Shown: positions 1 to 11,098 of the stretch, one piece after another
Layout of the letters: the number at the start of each line of letters is the position of its first letter
Position numbering within the stretch: the first letter of the stretch is position 1
Assembly: GCA_900752975.1 (NCBI GenBank)
Contig: CAADXH010000098.1
Span: 1-64,000, forward strand
From: Bacilli bacterium
GTDB lineage: Bacteria; Bacillota_I; Bacilli_A; ML615J-28; CAG-313
DNA length: 64,000 bases
Direction: 5' to 3'
Made by a program: the position numbers and the translations under genes
Notes under the pieces: generated by a model
Told to the model about the DNA's origin: nothing
The model's input: the letters and a program-made list of their open reading frames with translations, nothing else
The model's database searches: none

Positions 1-37
1 AACCTAGTCAAAAAAGACTAAGTAATAAAATCAATAG

Positions 38-87
38 AAAAAAGGGGCAAACCTAATTTCATAGGTTATTTAACAGCCCCTTTTTTG
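38..87 (-). terminator. Rho-independent terminator of the giant lipoprotein locus
   Basis: On the minus strand a GGGGC/GCCCC stem flanked by A-tract and T-tract closes over an inner AACCT/AGGTT hairpin and runs into a T6 tract. It lies just past the stop at 114. A second small hairpin (TAGTC/GACTA, about 5-20) lies beyond it. Confidence 0.75.
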
Positions 88-113
88 ATTATATTTATGA
101 CTTTTTATCTATT

Positions 114-3100
114 TTACCATTCAATAATAGTATCTTTAATAGTTTTACCATTTACGATATACGTGAAAACTTTTTTGCCAGTGTTTTCTTCATATTCTAG
201 TGTGAAAAATTCAACAGCCATGTACTTTCCTGCATCACCCGTTGCTACAAAGTTTGCATCAGTTTGATTAGTGGTAAAAAAGTAAAAGTATACAGTATAT
301 TGATATTTAGAAACGCCATTTTCAGTAGTGTGAGCAATAGAAATTGAAGTATTATCTGAAACTGTAATTGTACTTATTTCATACCACTTTATATCAGAAG
401 TATTGCTATAAACTTTTTCAATTCCTGAAGCATTATGGACGATTTTAACTTCATCATCGGTAATCGTTACAGTACATTCTTTAGTTAAGAAATCACGACA
501 TTCAGCTTTTGTTAATTGTTTTGAAGTACCATCATTATAATTTACCACTAATAAATGCATATAATTAATTAAATCATCAAGTTTTTTAGTATCCTTGTAA
601 AGCACGCCACTTATGAAAAGTTCTAAATCTAACACATTTTTTGCGGTTGCATTTGAATACCATGTTGCCGTCATTGTTGCTGATACACCTTTAAAACTAA
701 TTTGTAGTGGATGTTCGCCAACTTCAGTAGGAACATTTTCAAAGGTTATGTAGTTTAGAATGCTATCAGTAATAGCTTTATTTTCAAGATATAAGTTAAT
801 AATCGTTGAACTCGTTTCAGCTCTAAAATTAACCCTAATTAATTGATTAATAATTGTACCATTTAAATCATCAATATTTAAACGTGCATCACTAGTTAAA
901 GTGTAATTAAAATAAACGGTATAGTCACTGCTTTTAAGTATTGTGAATGCCTTAACTTGTTCTCCACCAATACTAAATACAATTTGATCTTTTTCTCTAA
1001 CGATATCAATATAATTATGATATTTTTGATACATATTTAATGAGCTAGAATTAACTATTAGATTATTATTAAATCTAATATTCGCAACAATACCATTAAA
1101 AAGGTCTTCATCACTAAAATCATTAACAAATTCTGGAAGTGCACTATCATTATTATAAAATTCGAGTGTTGAATTATAGATACTTAAGCCGAAGAAAACA
1201 TTATAAGCGGTATATTCGGCGCCATGTGCTCTAAAAATTATCGTATTTTCAGCAACATTTCTAACTACTTCAACATTTTCCTTTGCCCATTTATAGGCTT
1301 CATCATCTACTAGATAGCCAGAATAATATGAGCCGTAAAAGGTAATTCTAGTGATTAATCTAAGAATATCATCATCAGTTTCATCAGTTAATAGTAAATT
1401 ATATTCACTAAGCGTAACGTCTATATTAGATAAAGCAAGAAATTCTTCTTTTTCAATAATATTTACACTATTCTCAAATGTAAATGTTTCATTATTTAGG
1501 GTATCACGAACCATAAGTTTAAAAGTATTACTACCTAATTTAACTTCTCCAAGCGGTTCAAAAGTAATTTCAAATGGAAGTTCATATTCCTTAATTCTTT
1601 CTAAAGCTTTCTCGTAAGTTGATTGGATACTATATTCATCATCTACACAAGTAATGTATATAATAAGTTGATCATTAAAATTTTTATTTTCTACATAGTT
1701 ATATGACATTGAAAACGCAACACTCTTAATTTTTTTGGCATCACTTAGCGGATGCACATAAATTTCAGTCTCAAAGTTATAGCCATTCACTGTAATTGTA
1801 ACATTTTGTGTTCCTTCTTTATTTTTATCAAGACCAGTAATGTTGGCTTCATCAAATGATAAGTATTGATAATTATTATATTGCCAAACAAGTTTACCAG
1901 TTTCTTCTAGGGCTTCTACGTTAATATGGTAATTATATTCAACCGCAATTTGACCAGTCGCAGGAATATCTTTACCTACAAAAAGTTCATAGTTAAAATC
2001 TACTTTATAGTCTGTAACTACTGGATTTTCTAAATCAATTACGTAGTATTCAATTGGTAAATAGTAGATTCCATATTCATCTAAATCCATGGTTAGGATA
2101 CCCATTTTTTTACCAACTGTTGAAATATCAGGATTTTCAATTTTTAGTTTAGCTGTGTCAAGTTCAACTGAATATGCATAACCTGTCATCATATCAACAA
2201 TAGTTACAATATAATGGAACCATTTATTTGGATAAACATTATTATTAAGATCATAAACAAACAAATCTGTTATTAAATTTAGTTCACCTGGTGATATTAC
2301 ATAATCGTGTTCTACACCTTCAACAAAATAAGCAATACTCATTGTCATATTATCAATAGTAACTTCAAGTAATTTCGCACCAACCGTTGAAGTATCAAAA
2401 ATTGTAAGTAAATTAACTGCTAATTCAATATCTTGTGAATCGTATTCGCCGTTTGTGTTAAGTATATACTTATAAAGTTTAATAATATCCTTAAATTGTT
2501 CAACAAATTCTTCTTTTGTGGTATTTTGTTTTACAATTATTTCGTCTTCTAAATTGTATCCAAGTTTTTTGGTAGGTTTCATAATACCTTGAAGTTCATC
2601 TACATATGATATTAAATCTTCGTCTGTGGTTTTACTTAAATCAACATTTGCAAGTTTAGTAATTAATGCGAAAACTGCAGTTGAAGAAATGTTATTACCA
2701 TCATTTTCACAAAGAATATTAAGTAAATTATTTAATTGTAATTTTTCAGCTGTTGATAGTTTACTAATTTCCGTACTTAGTATTTTAGAGACAACAACTA
2801 AACTATGACCTAAATCTTCCTTTGTTTCATTTGTAAGTGATGAATTATCAAGATCAGTGATTAACATTATAGCATTTAATGTTTCCTCGATATCATCTTT
2901 ATCTTCTAGTTTAATATTTTTTAAATAATTAGTTACAATTTTAACAGCTGGATCAATATTTTTAATTATTTCAATTATATTAAGCTTTTCAAAATATTCT
3001 TCGACATTTTCAAATTTTTTTCCCAACATAGTAGATACAATTGTCAAACATGTATTTAAAGTATTCTTACCTATTCTTTGGAATAATCCATCAATAATTT

Positions 3101-4388
3101 CACCAACATTATTAAGGTTTGTGATGAATTCTTCATTAATTTCAAGTGTACCACTTTCCATGTAACCATTAACTATTTCAATTACACCTGTAATTGTATT
3201 CATATCATTTTTAATAACTTTACTGATTTCTTTTAATTCTTGATATCCAGCAATACCAATATACATAATTTCATTACGGCTCATTAGAACTTGATCAGTA
3301 TCTTGAATTGTTTTTATCATTGCTTCATATTTAGGATTTTCTTTTAATGATTCAATGATAGGTTGAAGTCTTAAATACCATTGTTGATTGTTTTTATATG
3401 CGGTAAATATGATTTGACCTATTTGTTCTTCTGAAATAATTGTATCAATATCATAAAATACACTTATAATTCTTGATATCATATCAACTATTGCATCGAT
3501 AAAATTAGAATTTTCTGGATCATATCCATCAAAACAATTTAAAATATGATTTATTAATTGGTCTACTTGAGTTTTTGTAAGGCCAGCCTCTTTAAAGACT
3601 CTACTTAAAACAAAGCAATAATTTTCTAAATCACTATCTTTTAAGACTTCCTTTATCAAGTCTTCTAATTTATCATCACTAACTTCACCATTATCAATCT
3701 TTACTATCATAATAGCTAATTCACGATAAATATCATCAACATTTAATTCACTTGGTGTAATTTCAGGATAATCTGGAATTAATAATTGGCCTTTTGGATA
3801 AACTGTGATTTCAATATTAAAAGTTTGACCTTCATATTTAATTATTACTTGATATTTACCTTCTTTTGAAGTGGTAAATCCAGTTACCATATCCTCAGTA
3901 ATTTCAATGTAAGTTTCATTACCATTTACAGTTTTTTTGATTCTTCCACCTTTAAAGGAATCACCAACATTATATAGTTTTTCAAATGAGTATAATTCAT
4001 ATTCTGTACCTTCAACTTTTTTTAATCTATTAATGTTTAATTCCCACACGGTTTTCTTTAAAAGTTTATTACCCTTATCTAAAATTACTCTAAAATAAAA
4101 TTTGTTTTTCCCTTCTACAAGTTTTAGTGGTACTTCTGCTTCTTTAGAGCAATCTTTATCTGTGTAAACAATAGCTTTAGCTTTTTATATAACAATATTA
4201 GAAGGATTAAATTCACTAACAATATTATCTACATCAAAACTAACTTTAGTTTCTTTTTTGTTAATAACGACATTTTTAGCGTTTTTTACTTCTTTAATGT
4301 CATATTTACTTGTTTCTTTACATCCTGTAAAAACAAGTGATAAACAAATAGCCAGCAAGAAAATTCTTAACACTCTAATCTTTTTCAT
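114..4388 (-). pseudogene. Giant Ig/cadherin-like surface lipoprotein, interrupted by one in-frame TAA
   Basis: The start at 4388 has an AGGAG site and encodes a lipoprotein signal (MKKIRVLRIF, a hydrophobic run, then lipobox FTGC). The frame stops at a TAA at 4185-4187 after 67 codons and then continues in the same frame, fully open, to 114 (about 1,356 further codons). Codons on both sides of the stop read as one beta-sandwich domain: the downstream segment PLKLVEGKNKFYFRV followed by VWELNINR resembles cadherin-like/Ig-like repeats of cell-surface proteins. The middle (roughly 100-520 of the second frame) is helical and repetitive without a family I recognise; the C-terminal half again looks like beta-sandwich modules. 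No LPXTG or surface repeat is seen, so anchoring would be by lipid. Re-initiation at a GTG at 4049 would give a protein without an export signal. Likely a recent nonsense mutation; an assembly error or stop read-through cannot be excluded. Confidence 0.8.
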
Positions 4389-4433
4389 TTTGTTTCTCCT
4401 TTCATTGAACGAATGTTTATTTATTACATAAGT

Positions 4434-4462
4434 ATTATACCATATTTTGTTCTTTATGTCTA
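4434..4462 (-). promoter_or_regulatory. Sigma-A promoter of the giant lipoprotein
   Basis: TAGACA (4457-4462), a 17-nt spacer and an extended TGG-TATAAT -10 (4434-4439), about 45 nt upstream of the ATG at 4388. Confidence 0.7.
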
Positions 4463-4547
4463 GCACTTACATGACTACAAAATTGTGGAGTTGTCGTATT
4501 ATTATACATTTAAAGTGTTTTGTCTAAATAATTAAATTATGCAAACA

Positions 4548-5837
4548 TTAATTTTTTAAAGCCGTAATAGGGACAACAAATACACCATCTGATCGAATGT
4601 ATGCGGCATTAGCTAAACCACAGATAACACACAGAATTTTAGGGGCTTTACCACCATTTTCAATAATACTATTACGAGTTTTGATTAGGTTTTTCGCACC
4701 TTCATCAATTTTTTTCGCTCCAATTTTTATTTCAAATGCACACCATTCTCCATCCTCTAATTCAATTACAGCATCTATTTCATTGTTTTTATAATCTTGA
4801 TAATGATAAAGAATACCACCAAAGGCTTGAGCATATATGGCTAAATCTCTTTCTACTAATGATTCAAACATAAAACCAAATGTATTCAAGTCACTTAATA
4901 GTTTATCAGCTGTAATATTTAATAAGGCACATGCCATAGCAGGATCACTAAAGTGACGTTTTTCTTGTTGTTTAACGCGTAATGAAGAACGAAGGTTAGG
5001 CGAAAATGGTTTTTGATTATTTAATAAGAATAAACGTTCAAACGCATCTAAATATTTTTTGATAGTATTTCTGCTCATTGATTCATTATCTTGTTCAATC
5101 ATATCATTAAGTAATGACATATCAGATACTGTTGTTGATTCATTTCTTGCAAGAGATTTTAATAATAGTCTCATTTTATGTCTATCATACTCTATTTCGT
5201 TATCAAATCTATTTAAATCTTCCTCAATAATTGTTTCCATATAAGATCTTGGCATTAAGTGTGCATTATCTTTAGTCGTAGAAATATTTTCAGGCCAACC
5301 ACCACGAACGATATAATAAGCCAAATCACATAGAGATGTTTCATCTAACATTTGTTCTTGAAGTGTACCATTACATAATTGTTCTAGACTTATTTTGCCT
5401 GATGAATCACCTGATTCAAATAATGACATTGTGTTCATTCTTAATTTAACAATTCTACCCGAACCACTATGCATAATTCCTTTAGTTTTAGGCGTTGAAG
5501 AACCAGTCAAAATGATTTGTCCTTTTGCATGTCTTTTATCAACTTCTGCTCTTGTCGCATCCCAAATCGAAGGTACTTCTTGCCATTCATCTATCAATCT
5601 TGGGGTATCACCTTGTAAAATTAATAACGGATTTAATTCAGCTAGTTGACGATTAGAAAAATTATTAGTAGGATCACCAACTAAAAATTCACTATTTGCA
5701 TGAAATGCTGATGTCCAAGTTTTTCCACACCACTTTGGTCCTTCAATACATATAGCACCACTGACTTGCATATATTTATCTATCGTTTTATCGATAATTC
5801 GCTTTTTATAATCACTTTTATTTTTAATTACACTCAT
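4548..5837 (-). CDS. AAA ATPase with DUF4143 (COG1373 family)
   Basis: A 429-aa protein with the two-part layout of COG1373: an N-terminal AAA_14 P-loop domain and a C-terminal DUF4143 nuclease-like fold. The Walker A is GPKWCGKTW (about residues 34-42), a Walker B-like RLIDEWQEVP follows near residue 82, and LTGSS is a sensor-like strand. The C-terminal half contains the family's FGFMFESLVERDL segment, then NEIDAVIELEDGEWCAFEIK, which resembles the PD-(D/E)xK core. Members are common, often horizontally mobile singletons of unknown role. The start is supported by GGGAGG at 5844-5849. It stands alone between the disrupted lipoprotein and the V-ATPase operon, with its own consensus promoter and an adjacent repeat array. 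Family assignment is secure; biological role is not. Confidence 0.9.
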   Translation of the reverse strand: MSVIKNKSDYKKRIIDKTIDKYMQVSGAICIEGPKWCGKTWTSAFHANSEFLVGDPTNNFSNRQLAELNPLLILQGDTPRLIDEWQEVPSIWDATRAEVDKRHAKGQIILTGSSTPKTKGIMHSGSGRIVKLRMNTMSLFESGDSSGKISLEQLCNGTLQEQMLDETSLCDLAYYIVRGGWPENISTTKDNAHLMPRSYMETIIEEDLNRFDNEIEYDRHKMRLLLKSLARNESTTVSDMSLLNDMIEQDNESMSRNTIKKYLDAFERLFLLNNQKPFSPNLRSSLRVKQQEKRHFSDPAMACALLNITADKLLSDLNTFGFMFESLVERDLAIYAQAFGGILYHYQDYKNNEIDAVIELEDGEWCAFEIKIGAKKIDEGAKNLIKTRNSIIENGGKAPKILCVICGLANAAYIRSDGVFVVPITALKN

Positions 5838-5859
5838 ATTAAGCCTCCCTTATATGTAT

Positions 5860-5887
5860 ATTATAATTAAATATATTTTTTTGTCAA
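5860..5887 (-). promoter_or_regulatory. Consensus promoter of the COG1373 gene
   Basis: TTGACA (5882-5887) and TATAAT (5860-5865) with a 16-nt spacer, followed by a GGGAGG ribosome site. It is directly abutted on its upstream side by the 23-bp repeats. Confidence 0.8.
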
Positions 5888-5891
5888 GTCA

Positions 5892-5983
5892 AGTGAGCAA
5901 TATTTCTTGTTTTGAGTGAGCGATTTTTATAATTTTTAGTGAGCAATATTTCTTACTTTGAGTGAGCAATATTTTCAAAATTA
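5892..5983 (-). repeat. Four tandem 23-bp repeats next to a -35 box
   Basis: Plus-strand cores AGTGAGCAATATTT, AGTGAGCGATTTTT, AGTGAGCAATATTT and AGTGAGCAATATTT start at 5892, 5915, 5938 and 5961, an exact 23-bp period. Copies 1 and 3 also agree through CTT and TTTG after the core; copies 2 and 4 diverge there. The array begins 4 bp upstream of the -35 of the COG1373 promoter, which suggests an array of protein-binding sites. No homologous array is seen elsewhere in the window. Confidence 0.9.
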
Positions 5984-6017
5984 AAAACGTTAATAGAATC
6001 TCTTCTATTAGCGTTTT
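5984..6017 (-). terminator. Terminator of the V-ATPase operon
   Basis: A 15-bp stem (5984-5998 with 6003-6017, one G-U pair) and a TCTC (plus strand) loop, with a T-rich tail on the minus strand, 12 nt after the stop of ntpD. Confidence 0.85.
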
Positions 6018-6029
6018 ACACATACTATT

Positions 6030-6665
6030 TTAGTTTAGTTGTTTTTTCAATATTATTTCTTTACTCTTCATTAGACGAATAATGTTACTTCTTTCATTAT
6101 CTTCTAGTTTCATTGTAATGAAATGAATATTTTCTTCTAAGTTAGGAATTAACACATATTCAATAGCATTAACACGTCTTCTTGTTTTTTCAATTTCAAC
6201 CGCAAGCATATCACAGCTTTTTTCAATTTCAGCAAGTTTTACCATTTTATCTACTAAAGTTGAAAGTCTTAAGACAGATTCATCAAGTTCACATGGTGTA
6301 AAGGCAAAACTGTATGTTATGTCAGTACTATCAGATGATTCTACTTTTAGACTTGGAACTTTAATGTTCATTATTGTTTTGTCAGAAATATCAAGTTTTA
6401 AGTTTTGTGAAGGAACAAGAAAGGCTTCCATCAATCCAGCATAGCTCATTTTAAGGCGAGCTGAGCCAAAGGTACCAGCTATAAGAGCAAGCTCTGATTC
6501 AACAGTTTCTCTTAATTCACGGTTTTGTTTAATTAGATTCATAAACTGTCTAACCATTTCATCTTGTTTATCTTTTAGTAATTTATGGCCTCTTGTTGCG
6601 GTGGAAAGTTCTTTTTTTAGACGCATTAGTTCCATTCTTGTTGGATTTATTGTCGTCTGTGCCAT
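6030..6665 (-). CDS. ntpD: V-type ATPase subunit D (central stalk)
   Basis: 211 aa, the usual length of V/A-ATPase subunit D. This long antiparallel coiled coil forms the rotor axle inside the A3B3 head. It opens with TTINPTRMELMRLKKEL, the family's N-terminal signature, and ends with a second helix containing EKTRRRVNAIEYVLIPNL, the C-terminal signature that meets subunit F. It is the last gene of the operon, 3 nt after ntpB, and is followed by a strong terminator. Confidence 0.95.
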   Translation of the reverse strand: MAQTTINPTRMELMRLKKELSTATRGHKLLKDKQDEMVRQFMNLIKQNRELRETVESELALIAGTFGSARLKMSYAGLMEAFLVPSQNLKLDISDKTIMNIKVPSLKVESSDSTDITYSFAFTPCELDESVLRLSTLVDKMVKLAEIEKSCDMLAVEIEKTRRRVNAIEYVLIPNLEENIHFITMKLEDNERSNIIRLMKSKEIILKKQLN

Positions 6666-6668
6666 AGG

Positions 6669-8048
6669 CTATTCCTCATCTTTTGGTAAGTATTTATCAA
6701 TGTATTCAAGACTAATACGTTTAAGTTCAGTCTTAGGTAAAATCTTTAATAGTTTCCAACCAAGATCAAGAGTTTCTTCAATTGAACGATTTGTCTCGTT
6801 TCCTTGAGAAACATATTCTTTTTCAAATTCATCAGCAAATTTTGCATATAGTTTATCAACATCTGATAATGCCGCATCACCCAAAATAACTGATAATTCT
6901 TTAGCTTCTTTACCTCTTGCATATGCTGAGAATAATTGGTTCATTGTTTGAGAGTGATCTTCTCTAGTTTTACCCTTACCAATACCTTTATCTTTTAATC
7001 TACTAAGTGAAGGTAAAACATCAATTGGTGGAACTATACCTTTACGATATAAGTCTCTAGATAGAATAATTTGTCCTTCTGTAATGTAGCCAGTTAAGTC
7101 AGGAATTGGATGAGTTTTGTCATCTTCTGGCATTGTAAGGATTGGAATTTGGGTAATTGAACCTTTTTTACCATGGATTCGACCAGCTCTTTCATAAAGT
7201 GAGGCAAGGTCTGTATACATGTAACCTGGATAACCACGTCTACCTGGAACTTCTTTACGAGCAGCAGATACTTCACGTAAGGCTTCAGCATAATTGGTAA
7301 TATCAGTAATAATTACTAGAACATGCATACCAAGTTCATAGGCTAAATACTCAGCACAAGTTATGGCCATACGTGGTGTTGCGATTCTTTCAATAGCGGG
7401 GTCATTGGCAAGATTCATAAATAACACGGATCTTTCAATGGCACCTGACTTTTTAAAATCTTCAATAAAGAAATTAGCTTCTTCAAATGTAATACCCACC
7501 GCCGCAAACACAACCGCAAAGTCATCATCGGTTCCTCTTACTCTTGCTTGTCTTGCGATTTGAACAGCAAGTTTAGAGTGAGGTAATCCAGAACCTGAAA
7601 AGATTGGAAGTTTTTGACCACGAACAAGGGTATTTAATCCATCAATGGCACTAATACCAGTTTGAATGAACTCAGATGGATAATCACGGGCTACGGGATT
7701 TAATGGTGTACCATTAATATCTAATGATGCGGTTGGGATTAATTCATCACCGCCATCAATAGGGTGACCCATTCCATCAAATACTCGACCTACGATATCT
7801 GGAGAAACTTTTAGTTCAATACCATGGCCTAAAAACATCGCTTTGGCTGTGCTAATTTTTAAACCTTGTGAACTACTATATAATTGAACTAATGCTTTAT
7901 CTTCATTAATTTCAAGAACTTTACCAAAGCGGATTTCACCATTTGCTTGTCTTATTTGGACAAGTTCATCATATTTAACACCTTCAACATGATCAACTAA
8001 CATTAAAGGTCCAACAACTTCCCTAATTGTCTTATATTCTTTAGGCAT
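6669..8048 (-). CDS. ntpB: V-type ATPase subunit B
   Basis: 459 aa, full length. Non-catalytic nucleotide-site subunit of the A3B3 hexamer. The N-terminal beta barrel includes [18 protein letters not shown]. The P-loop position reads [18 protein letters not shown], the degenerate form typical of B subunits. Further family motifs are [24 protein letters not shown] and [20 protein letters not shown]. Its ATG overlaps the stop of ntpA at 8048, which implies translational coupling. Confidence 0.97.
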   Translation of the reverse strand: MPKEYKTIREVVGPLMLVDHVEGVKYDELVQIRQANGEIRFGKVLEINEDKALVQLYSSSQGLKISTAKAMFLGHGIELKVSPDIVGRVFDGMGHPIDGGDELIPTASLDINGTPLNPVARDYPSEFIQTGISAIDGLNTLVRGQKLPIFSGSGLPHSKLAVQIARQARVRGTDDDFAVVFAAVGITFEEANFFIEDFKKSGAIERSVLFMNLANDPAIERIATPRMAITCAEYLAYELGMHVLVIITDITNYAEALREVSAARKEVPGRRGYPGYMYTDLASLYERAGRIHGKKGSITQIPILTMPEDDKTHPIPDLTGYITEGQIILSRDLYRKGIVPPIDVLPSLSRLKDKGIGKGKTREDHSQTMNQLFSAYARGKEAKELSVILGDAALSDVDKLYAKFADEFEKEYVSQGNETNRSIEETLDLGWKLLKILPKTELKRISLEYIDKYLPKDEE

Positions 8049-9829
8049 TAAAATTGTTCTCCTTTCATTAATTCATCATATTCATTATCAATTTCATGGT
8101 ATAAGGCTTGAATTTTTTCGTCAAATTCATTTTCAGGAATATATTTCATTCTACCAATTGATACAAGAGCATTCATCTTAATTATTTTAAAGTATGAAAC
8201 ATTGTTCTTTAAGGCATTAACTCCTTCTTCATACCATTTAAGAATAGCTTTTAACATTCCAAATTGTTTCTTTAAAGAAGTGTATGTATCAATTTCATGG
8301 AAAGCAATTTGATGTAAATAGTCTTCACGAATGCTGCGGGCCGCATCTAAAGTTAAACGATCACTATATTCAAGTGAATCTACACCAACTAGTCGAACAA
8401 TTTCTTCTAGTTTTGATTCTTCTTGTAAAAGGCCCATCGCTTTACTTACTTGTTTACTCCAGTCTTGATCTAGATGTTCATTGAAATATTTGTTAATATC
8501 ATATAATGAATAACTCTTTAACCAGTCAATAGCTGGGAAGTGACGGCGATATGCAAGTTGAGCACTTAAGCCCCAGAATACTTTAACAATACGTAAAGTT
8601 GCTTGAGATACTGGTTCTGAAGTATCGCCTCCTGGAGGAGATACCGCACCTATTGCGGTGATAGAACCTTCAGAATTATCACTACCTAAGCATTTAACAA
8701 GACCAGCTCTTTCATAGAACTCGGCAAGTCTACTTGAAAGATATGCTGGATATCCTTCTTCACCTGGCATTTCCTCTAAACGGCCTGACATTTCACGTAA
8801 TGCTTCGGCCCATCTAGATGTTGAATCGGCCATTATCGCAACGTTATATCCCATATCACGGTAATATTCCGCAATTGTAATACCCGTATAAATTGAAGCC
8901 TCACGGGCCGCAACTGGCATATTAGAAGTGTTTGCGATTAACACTGTTCTTTTCATTAGGCTTTCACCAGTTTTAGGGTCTTTTAATTCAGGGAACTCTT
9001 GTAATACATCAGTCATCTCATTACCACGTTCACCACAACCTACATAAACGATAATATCAGCATTTGCCCATTTTGCAAGTTGATGTTGAACAACGGTTTT
9101 ACCACTACCGAAAGGTCCAGGTATCGCCGCAATCCCACCAAGGGCGATTGGAAAGAATGTGTCAATTACTCTTTGTCCAGTAATAAGGGGAGCCGTTGGC
9201 GCCATTTTTTGCTTATATGGACGGCCCTTTCGAACTGGCCATTTTTGAATCATATTTAATTCTTTAACCTCACCTGTTGGAGTTTGGATTTTCACAATTA
9301 CATCAGTGATTTTTGCATCACCTTGATGAATCCAAGTAATACATCCACTAACACCATTTGGTACCATTATTTTATGTAAAACAACACTTGTTTCTTGAAC
9401 TGTTCCTAGTGTATCACCACTACTTACTTGATCACCAACTTTTAAGATTGGTTTAAACTCCCATACTTTTTCACGATTTAGTTTAGGAACATCAACGCCA
9501 AGGGGAATACGATCACCATAAGCATCGCTAATTACTTTTAAGGGACGTTCAATTCCGTCGTAAATACCTTCAATTAAACCGGGACCAAGTTCAACAGATA
9601 GTGGTTCATTTGTAAAATAAACCGGTTCACCAGGACCAAGGCCAGCTGTTTCTTCATATACTTGAATAGAGGCAACATCTCCTCTTAATTCAATTATTTC
9701 CCCGATTAGTTTTTTATTACTAACCTTAACAACGTCAAACATTTGGACATCTTTCATGCCTTTCGCAATAACTAGTGGGCCTGCTACCTTGGAGATGATA
9801 CCAATTTGTTGGTTTTCTAATTCTATCAT
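8048..9829 (-). CDS. ntpA: V-type ATPase catalytic subunit A
   Basis: 593 aa, full length. Catalytic subunit of the V1 head, which couples ATP hydrolysis or synthesis to rotation. The P-loop is GPFGSGKT (238-245), preceded by the non-homologous insert typical of V/A-type A subunits (about 110-200). [16 protein letters not shown] and [24 protein letters not shown] are the conserved catalytic-domain segments. A GGGG ribosome site lies 6 nt before the ATG. It is followed, with a 1-nt overlap, by ntpB. Confidence 0.97.
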   Translation of the reverse strand: MIELENQQIGIISKVAGPLVIAKGMKDVQMFDVVKVSNKKLIGEIIELRGDVASIQVYEETAGLGPGEPVYFTNEPLSVELGPGLIEGIYDGIERPLKVISDAYGDRIPLGVDVPKLNREKVWEFKPILKVGDQVSSGDTLGTVQETSVVLHKIMVPNGVSGCITWIHQGDAKITDVIVKIQTPTGEVKELNMIQKWPVRKGRPYKQKMAPTAPLITGQRVIDTFFPIALGGIAAIPGPFGSGKTVVQHQLAKWANADIIVYVGCGERGNEMTDVLQEFPELKDPKTGESLMKRTVLIANTSNMPVAAREASIYTGITIAEYYRDMGYNVAIMADSTSRWAEALREMSGRLEEMPGEEGYPAYLSSRLAEFYERAGLVKCLGSDNSEGSITAIGAVSPPGGDTSEPVSQATLRIVKVFWGLSAQLAYRRHFPAIDWLKSYSLYDINKYFNEHLDQDWSKQVSKAMGLLQEESKLEEIVRLVGVDSLEYSDRLTLDAARSIREDYLHQIAFHEIDTYTSLKKQFGMLKAILKWYEEGVNALKNNVSYFKIIKMNALVSIGRMKYIPENEFDEKIQALYHEIDNEYDELMKGEQF

Positions 9830-9842
9830 ATTTTACCCCTTT

Positions 9843-10160
9843 CTAAAATATATCAATGCCAATAGCTTTTTCAACATTTTCTCTTACTTTTTTCATGCCA
9901 ATTCCACTATTAACATTATCTAGGGGAAGTGGTAAGATAATAGGATAAGTCATTTGACTATACTTTTCTCTAGTTTCTGTAATACTTTCGTATACTTGTT
10001 CCGTAACAAAAATAATTTTACAACCAGCTTTATAAAGCCTAAAAATTTCTTTATCAATGTCTTCAACATTATTTGAAAAGTATGTTTTAAAACCTACTGC
10101 GTTATAAATAGTTATAGATTCATCATTTCCTATTGCGGCGAGGGTCACATTTTCACTCAT
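9843..10160 (-). CDS. ntpG: V-type ATPase subunit F
   Basis: About 105 aa, a Rossmann-like small stalk subunit (called NtpG in Enterococcus hirae naming). Typical elements are the N-terminal strand LAAIGNDESITIYNAVGFKTY and the later IIFVTEQVYESI and PIILPLP. I chose the ATG at 10160 because AGGTG lies 6 nt upstream of it; a GTG three codons earlier is possible but has a weaker site. It lies between ntpC and ntpA, as in other V-ATPase operons. Confidence 0.93.
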   Translation of the reverse strand: MSENVTLAAIGNDESITIYNAVGFKTYFSNNVEDIDKEIFRLYKAGCKIIFVTEQVYESITETREKYSQMTYPIILPLPLDNVNSGIGMKKVRENVEKAIGIDIF

Positions 10161-10176
10161 CCTCTTCACCTACTTT

Positions 10177-11097
10177 CTAGATTAAATTTTTTAATTCAAT
10201 GTTTGTATTAGAATATATTAGTCTAACATTTTGTGCTTCTGAAAGTTTTAACAAATAATAGTAAATCATTGGACCAATTGTAAATGGATCATCTTTATAT
10301 TTAGCCATTTCACTAATAATGAAACGGTCAAATAAGATTTCAATATTTGCGATACTTTCAACTTCTTTTAATGTTTTTGCTAAATGTCCTTCATAATATG
10401 GTTCAAGTGTTTTTATTCTATTTTCACTATCTAAGCCATACATGTTTTTTAGTTTATCTTTTGTAACAATACCACCATCAATAATCATACTTTCATATTC
10501 AGGATAATCCCAATTTAAGTTTTTTGATCTCATCATGGAAATAATGTTTGTTACATCAATTTTAATGGTAAGGTATTTTCTTAAAATATGATTTTTAGTT
10601 TTCTTTAATGCATAATTATAAATAGTATTATCGATTATTGCACTTAATATTTTAGGGTTATTTGTTTCTTCTACCTTTTCATCTAAAATATTAATTAAAT
10701 CTTTTTCACTTTTAGTAAGATTATTATATTGATGATTGATTACCGCATCAATTAAATCTTCTTTTTTTATTGTGCCATTATCATCAATTAAATCTAATCG
10801 GTTTAAATCATATTTTTTTATTTTGTATATTAGTTTTAAATTTTGAGCATCATTCACTAAATAGAAAAGATTTGTATCTTCTTTACTTGGAGTGATACTA
10901 TCAATTAGAGTTCTTACTCTGTGTTTTTCGGAGGCAATTACTTCTTCTAAAGTCGTGCCTTCACTTCCATAATTCATGGCAAGTAATACTTTCACAAATT
11001 CTGTCTTGTCATATTTGGCAAGTACAAGTAATTTATTTCGATCAAGAACTTTGGTTTCTAAAGCTTTTATCGTTCCGTTAGCATAAGGATAATTCAT
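10177..11097 (-). CDS. ntpC: V-type ATPase subunit C/d (V0-V1 connector)
   Basis: 306 aa, all-helical AC39/d-type subunit that sits on the membrane ring and receives the central stalk. It begins MNYPYANGTIKALETKVLDR, the conserved N-terminus of the family. The start at 11097 is set by AAGGAG 8 nt upstream and follows the stop of ntpE by 1 nt; an upstream in-frame ATG at 11130 lies inside ntpE and is less likely. The C-terminal third shows the GPMIYYYLLKLSEAQNVRLI motif of the family. Confidence 0.95.
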   Translation of the reverse strand: MNYPYANGTIKALETKVLDRNKLLVLAKYDKTEFVKVLLAMNYGSEGTTLEEVIASEKHRVRTLIDSITPSKEDTNLFYLVNDAQNLKLIYKIKKYDLNRLDLIDDNGTIKKEDLIDAVINHQYNNLTKSEKDLINILDEKVEETNNPKILSAIIDNTIYNYALKKTKNHILRKYLTIKIDVTNIISMMRSKNLNWDYPEYESMIIDGGIVTKDKLKNMYGLDSENRIKTLEPYYEGHLAKTLKEVESIANIEILFDRFIISEMAKYKDDPFTIGPMIYYYLLKLSEAQNVRLIYSNTNIELKNLI

Positions 11098-11098
11098 A

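Noticed and set aside
5892..5983. The 23-bp repeats as a CRISPR array
   Set aside because: The period is 23 bp in total, the cores run straight into one another with no unique spacers, and no cas gene is present.
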